This document shows positions 59,336 through 64,000 of a stretch of DNA of 64,000 nt, piece by piece. The stretch is from contig JAKUCV010001796.1 of assembly GCA_028386065.3 (NCBI GenBank), positions 63,312 to 127,311 of the forward strand, written 5' to 3'. A program made the position numbers and the translations under genes. Within the stretch, counting starts at the first letter, position 1. Every line of letters starts with the position of its first letter. The stretch is from Turnera subulata. Taxonomy: Eukaryota > Streptophyta > Magnoliopsida > Malpighiales > Passifloraceae. Under the pieces are notes generated by a model. That model saw only the letters and a program-made list of their open reading frames with translations, did not search any database and was not told where the DNA came from.

Positions 59336-60553
59336 GATAAAAGAGACTTAGTAATAGTTGGAACATGAAGCATATTTTTAATATGTAGTGGGCGAGAAGA
59401 GTTGGGAAGAATTGTATTGCCAATACTAGAGATGGACAATTATTTTTCATTTTCAACTTGCACAGAGTCACTTCTAGAATACTCGGAGTAGGAGTGAAGG
59501 CTGCGTTGATCCAGTGTCACATGGTGACTGGCACCTGTATCAGGAAACCACTGATCGTTGGAATAAGCATTGAAAATGGTGTTTGCCGTAGGAGCTGAGT
59601 TGTAGTATCACTGGTAGCATGTGGCCCTTTCGGTTGCACAACTGACACCAGGAGGGATTAGTTTCATTGCCATAAAACGATCTGTTGTTATTATTGGAAC
59701 GATTATTGGGGCGCCAGTATTTGCCCTTACTCAACGACCTCGACCACTCCCTCTGTTAGGAGAAAAGATTGTTGCTTCTGCATGAAATGAGCAGTTGATG
59801 GCACCAGAATTTATGGTTCAGGCTTTGGTGCAAGTGGATTAGAATCGAGGCTAAGAGATTTCATTAGGTCTTCATTAAGAAATTCATAGTTTATCTGTAT
59901 TCCTTGATCTGGCCTTTCAGAGAAGGTAGTGGCAAAGGCCTTAATATCATGGCATAGACCACGAATGACACTAATACTGAAGTTGTTGGTTGTGATAGCA
60001 TACCCACTCGCTGCTAGCTCACTAGAGATTCGTTTGGCACGATTAAAATAACACACCATTGGTTCTCCTGGTTGTTGCTCAATGCTCTGTAAGGCCATAT
60101 GAATGGCCATCCGACGTGTCTAATTTGGAGTGAAAAGGGATGATTCTAGAGCATCCCATGTTGCTATAGAGATTTGCTTGCCAACCACTATGGCAAAAAC
60201 TTCAATAGAAAGGGAAGAGTTGATAGTGTTGAGGATTGCCTGATCTCGTTGAAATTACCGTTGAAAGGCAGGATTTGGTTGAATCACTCTATCAAAGAAA
60301 ACAATCATTGCAACTGGGCAAGGAAAGGCACCAGTGGCATAGCCAAGAACACTTTGGCAAACGAGAAATGGCTCGATTTAAGCCCTCCAAAACACGTACT
60401 TAGTGTGTGTTAACTTGATCGACACAAAGTGTTACACATTTTGTAATGGAGAACATGTGCAACTAATACATCAGGTGCAACAAGCGCTGATGGTGCGATG
60501 GTTGTTGGGATACCGGTATTGGAGCTAGCAAAGGGAGGTGGATCAGAAGACAT
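59336..60553 (-). pseudogene. Copia gag and protease part, right of the LINE
   Basis: On the minus strand the ATG at 60553 opens MSSDPPPFASSNTG. After frameshifts, gag continues (RMALQ-like MAIHMALQSIEQQPGEPMVC near 60110, ISSELAASGYAI). A knuckle keeps CQLCNRKGH but lacks its last Cys. Protease shows DTGASHH near 59535 and ends KSLLS near 59340, exactly at the LINE tail. The remainder lies at 47345-49327. Confidence 0.82.
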
Positions 60554-60627
60554 AGTGACAGACAAGAGTTAAAAAATGACAAATAGATTTGTAGGAAATA
60601 AAAGAACGTGGTGTGGTAAAGCAGATA

Positions 60628-60639
60628 GCTCCGCTACCA
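60628..60639 (-). other. Primer binding site, Met-type variant, of the LINE-split Copia
   Basis: The minus strand reads TGGTAGCGGAGC, between the LTR and the gag ATG. It is identical to the sites at 6549-6560 and 38589-38600. Confidence 0.75.
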
Positions 60640-60645
60640 TATAGA

Positions 60646-60859
60646 GTACAGAAAGTGAGAGTTAAGTTTTATATGGCACACAACTCGTGTTGTTGTCTCT
60701 GATATTCATTATATAAGAATATACGATACATTAAGATAAGACAAATAAAGAATTGACAATATATAAACTTATAAATCATGCAGACTTCTCGCCTATTTTA
60801 TACACAAGATGATCATGACTAATTTTTAGGATTATGTTTATTGCAAACATTTTTCAACA
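60646..60859 (-). repeat. 5' LTR of the LINE-split Copia element
   Basis: On the minus strand it starts TGTTGAAAAATGTTTGCAA at 60859 and ends near TTTCTGTA at 60646, about 214 bp. A TATATAATG motif lies near 60712. About 100 bp matches 32233-32335. No matching 3' LTR was found at the left end of the element. Confidence 0.6.
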
Positions 60860-60914
60860 CCGGGTGGGAAAATTTCTTTATTCAAATTATAATGCCAATA
60901 CAATGATTTTCTTA

Positions 60915-62115
60915 GGGTTAATGGTATAATTGGTACCCGAACTCTTTCAAATTCGTCAATTGTATACCCCGACTTTTTTTCCCGTCAATTATATACCTGT
61001 ACTTTTGAAATTTGGTCAATCGTATACCCCGGGCAGCATTTTGATGACGTGGCATGCTGCCCGATAATAACTTGTGTTAGTTTTCCCCCCTACATTTCAA
61101 ATTTAATCATGTAGGTCCATTAAAATTACACAATTAAGTCCTCAAATTTTTATTTTATTCAACCAAATTCTTTTTTAAGAACAATAATACTTTAGTTTAA
61201 ATTTTTAGTGTTATGCATAATTATTACTTGTGCAATATTTAATGTTATAATTCTATCTAATATACAATTAATTTTAATTAATTACTAAATGATAATTTTT
61301 TTGAAAAAATTTAAAAAATCAATACTCTTGTAAATAGTCTCTTACAATAATAATAATAATAATTGTAATAATTATAATAATTTACTATATGTAGTTAGTT
61401 ACATCAAATTTAATAATGTTCATATACAATTTAATAATAAAATTTATTATTTTTTTCACCTTAAAATATTTCCAAACTTTGCAATTTTCTAATTTTGCAA
61501 GTAGTGCTAGCTGTTGGGCTATGAATTTGATTTTCAAACTTCTTATTATTTTGATACATGGCAAGTGGGACCAATTTTTATTTATTTTTTGAATTTTAAA
61601 TTCTTATATTGTTAAAACTAATAAAGTGAAATATATTCTTTATATATTGAATCATTCATAAGTAATTACAATTAAGTAATATAATTGAATAATTCTTATG
61701 ACTATGTACTATATACACATTAAATATAACTAGCTATGTATTACAAAACTTATCATAAAAAATTATTATATTCTTATTATTTTAATAAAAATATTATTAT
61801 GCACTAAAAATAATTTAGGAATCAAATATTATGTAAATAATAATTACATATAATATTAAGGATTAACTCTAAATAATAAAAAAATATATGTACTAAATTG
61901 TGTACTAATATAAGACTTATATGATTAACATAGAAATTCAGGGACTAAATTCCAACCTACCATTAACGGGCAGCACGCCACGTCATCAAAGTGTTGTCCG
62001 AGGTATACGATTGATGCAAACTCACAAAGTTCGGGTACATAATTGACGAAAAAAATAGTCGGGGTATACAATTGATGAATTTGAACTACTAGGATACCAA
62101 ATATACCATTAACCC
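60915..62115. mobile_element. Mutator-type MITE with about 150-bp terminal inverted repeats
   Basis: Both ends read GGGTTAATGGTATA inward, with long shared text (TCAATTGTATACCCCGACT, GTCAATTAT, TTTGATGACGTGGC, GCTGCCCG). ATTTTCTTA is duplicated exactly at 60906-60914 and 62116-62124, the 9-bp duplication of Mutator-like elements. The 0.9-kb core is AT-rich and non-coding. Confidence 0.9.
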
Positions 62116-62124
62116 ATTTTCTTA

Positions 62125-63748
62125 ATACTTGTGAATAACTTAAACATCAGCTTGAGTATAATAGAATGAGTATTTTCTTCTTTTTCTGCACGACACCTTT
62201 AATTAATTCCATATACTGACGTTCTTCCATACAAATTAAAAAGCCCCATTCACTATACACCTGTGCCTATTTAATTATTTTTGTTATTTTATTTCTCTTT
62301 TAACCAAATAGTTTGTAATTAAGTATTATTTTTCATATAAGGATAATTTACTCTCAAACCCTACTCTCTTCTACAAATTACTTGTTTTTATTTAGTTTCT
62401 CAATTTATATCAAGAGCATATTAGAGTACCGGAATCTCTAATCGGATTTTACTTGATTCTCTACCATTTTATATCACCAAATTGATTTTCATTCTACCCA
62501 ATTTTCATTATAATGCGCCAACTTATACGATAATTATAATGTATAATAAGTAACTAACTAATTTGTTTTATTTTCTCTCGGGAAAGAATCTTTAGCATAT
62601 GTTTATTTGGTCCTTTAAATTCACTCCATTATCATCTCTGACGTGAAAACACACGAAGGCAAATATCTGACAATGACAATCTAATTAATCTCTATCTAAT
62701 TGTTCCGCAAAATTAAGGTTCCTTTAGTTAGTTGTATTTTCGAAACATACCAAAGTCAATCCAAATTGATCTCATATGTCTTCGAAAGTACAAAAGAATC
62801 ACAATAACCACCTGAAAGAAAAAAAAAATTCAATGATTGTTATCAGATATTTTCATTATTAAATTTAATATTTTGGCAACAGTTTACTTAATTTGTTTCC
62901 AACAAATAAACTAATTAATATATTTTTTTCGGGAAATTGTAATTTTATAATTTTTAAATTACTAGATGTAGATAATGACTATATCAAATGTATTGCACGT
63001 GCAAAGAACTCTAGTTATGCTAAAGTTAAGTTTTTTTTGAACAGTATGCTAAAGTTAAGTTGGTGATGTTAATTGGATGAACTTGACATGCAAGTTGGGC
63101 ATGAATTTTTTTTTTTCTTCCAACTCTCGCTCTCCATATTTAGTCTGGTTTTAAAAGTTTAAAACAGATTAAATTCCAAATCGGACACAATGAAAACCAC
63201 TCCAACTAATAACAATTGGCTAGATATGATATTTGTGTATTTCTAAAGTTGGTGCATGTGATTTGATTTAGAGTATGCTTAGTAGATTATGTTGCATGTA
63301 ATTAAAGACAACAAACGGATGGAATTTGTTGGGGTATCAAAAAAGTAAGGTGATGTCAATTCCTAAAAAAGGTGGAGACCCTTTATTTGGAGTTTTGTTT
63401 TTTTTTTTTTCTGGTTTCCATCTTGTTCCTTTTTGGATCCTAGGTTGCATCATCAATATATATATCATGGAAGTCCTACAAACAAAATCCAACTGTCTTT
63501 GGATATATATATACATCAAAGGTGGGTCATGTCCACTTCAACCATCATCACTCTTTGCTTAGTTAGTGGAACATTTCTTTCTTCTTTTCTTGCTTTACTC
63601 TTAAAACGACAAATGATAGCTGGAAGCCTGGATCCATGCACGAATTAGTAGAAAATATGAAGTACTATACTTCTTACCACATTGAAAGAGAAAGAAAAGA
63701 AAAAAAGCAAACATCATCAACTAAAAGAATCCATCAAATATCCTTTAC
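62125..63748. other. AT-rich stretch, no gene recognised
   Basis: No supportable ORF. TATGCTAAAGTTAAGTT occurs twice close together (about 63016 and 63044). A pyrimidine-rich patch lies near 63565-63600. It may be intergenic DNA. Confidence 0.5.
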
Positions 63749-64000
63749 TGTTGGGGAAATTCACACCAATTCAACACACTACAATTAACCGAATCAAATG
63801 TGCAGCGGAATAACCCGGTCAATTAATTTCCCCTCTTTGCGCAACCAAAATGAGATATCAACAACCAACCCAATAAATGCTAGCAACAAAACCAACACAA
63901 GCACAACACCAAATATACGTGGAAAACCCCCAAATGCGGGGTAAAAACCACGGGACCGAAGTCCGTCAATCTCCACTATCACAAATAATAATGGGTTCAC
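63749..64000. repeat. Start of an LTR-like sequence running off the window
   Basis: It starts TGTTGGGGAAATTCACACC. Farther in, ATATACGTGGAAAACCCCC and GGGGTAAAAACCACGGG resemble text often seen in plant LTRs. Only about 250 bp is present, so type and strand cannot be determined. Confidence 0.45.

Noticed and set aside
32233..60859. One giant Copia element from 60859 to 32233 with all else nested inside
   Set aside because: The LTR fragment at 32233-32335 matches only about 100 bp at roughly 75%, and the outer flanks (AATAC and CCGGG) do not agree as a target duplication.
1..64000. tRNA, rRNA, CRISPR arrays, operons or prokaryotic signals
   Set aside because: None were seen. The tRNA-like strings are retrotransposon primer sites, and the repeats are TE-derived or microsatellites.

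Overview
The window looks like eudicot plant nuclear DNA. It is AT-rich, has spliced genes, and is dominated by nested LTR retrotransposons, L1-type LINEs and MITEs. There are no signs of bacterial gene organisation. The only cellular gene I can support is the 5' end of an XEG113-like extensin arabinosyltransferase on the minus strand at the left edge; its remaining exons lie outside the window. Species cannot be fixed from the sequence alone.

Layout. 37-777 (-): first two coding exons of the XEG113 homologue, with its upstream region after that. 2060-5412: decayed LTR-like pieces. 5416-14933: a PIF/Harbinger-like DNA element (TTA target duplication) carrying a Ty3/Gypsy element (5858-13238, CCTCC duplication), whose 3' LTR carries a 1.6-kb solo LTR (11265-12898, ATGGC duplication). 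14937-19917: a minus-strand Gypsy element with gag and protease but no recognisable polymerase, whose 5' LTR is split by an Athila-like element (LTR, tRNA-Asp primer site, broken gag). That gag contains a perfect 119-bp fold-back. 20173-26843: an Ale/Retrofit-like Copia element carrying an 878-bp Harbinger-type MITE. 27172-28223: a hAT-like MITE. 28224-32230: the least TE-marked stretch, without a supportable gene.

32233-47344: remnants, then a young but coding-dead Copia element (32748-39039, GTATC duplication), then long minus-strand Gypsy-type LTRs one inside the other (39045-46132 around 40189-45667), the inner one hit by a 5'-truncated LINE (42583-45163). 47345-60859: a minus-strand Copia element split between protease and integrase by a LINE (49328-59330); the LINE's ORF2 is in turn split by an Athila fragment (53873-58020). 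60915-62115: a Mutator-type MITE with long terminal inverted repeats and a perfect 9-bp duplication. 63749 to the end: start of another LTR-like sequence.

I found no new multi-gene system. The interesting content is in the mobile DNA: the fold-back in gag, the mismatch between nearly identical LTRs and dead coding sequence in the 32748-39039 Copia element, one variant Met-type primer site shared by three unrelated elements, palindromic repeat arrays inside two solo LTRs, and the Athila fragment lodged in LINE ORF2 with neither natural end. All retroelement coding regions seen here are broken, so no autonomous element is predicted. All alignments and difference counts are hand counts.
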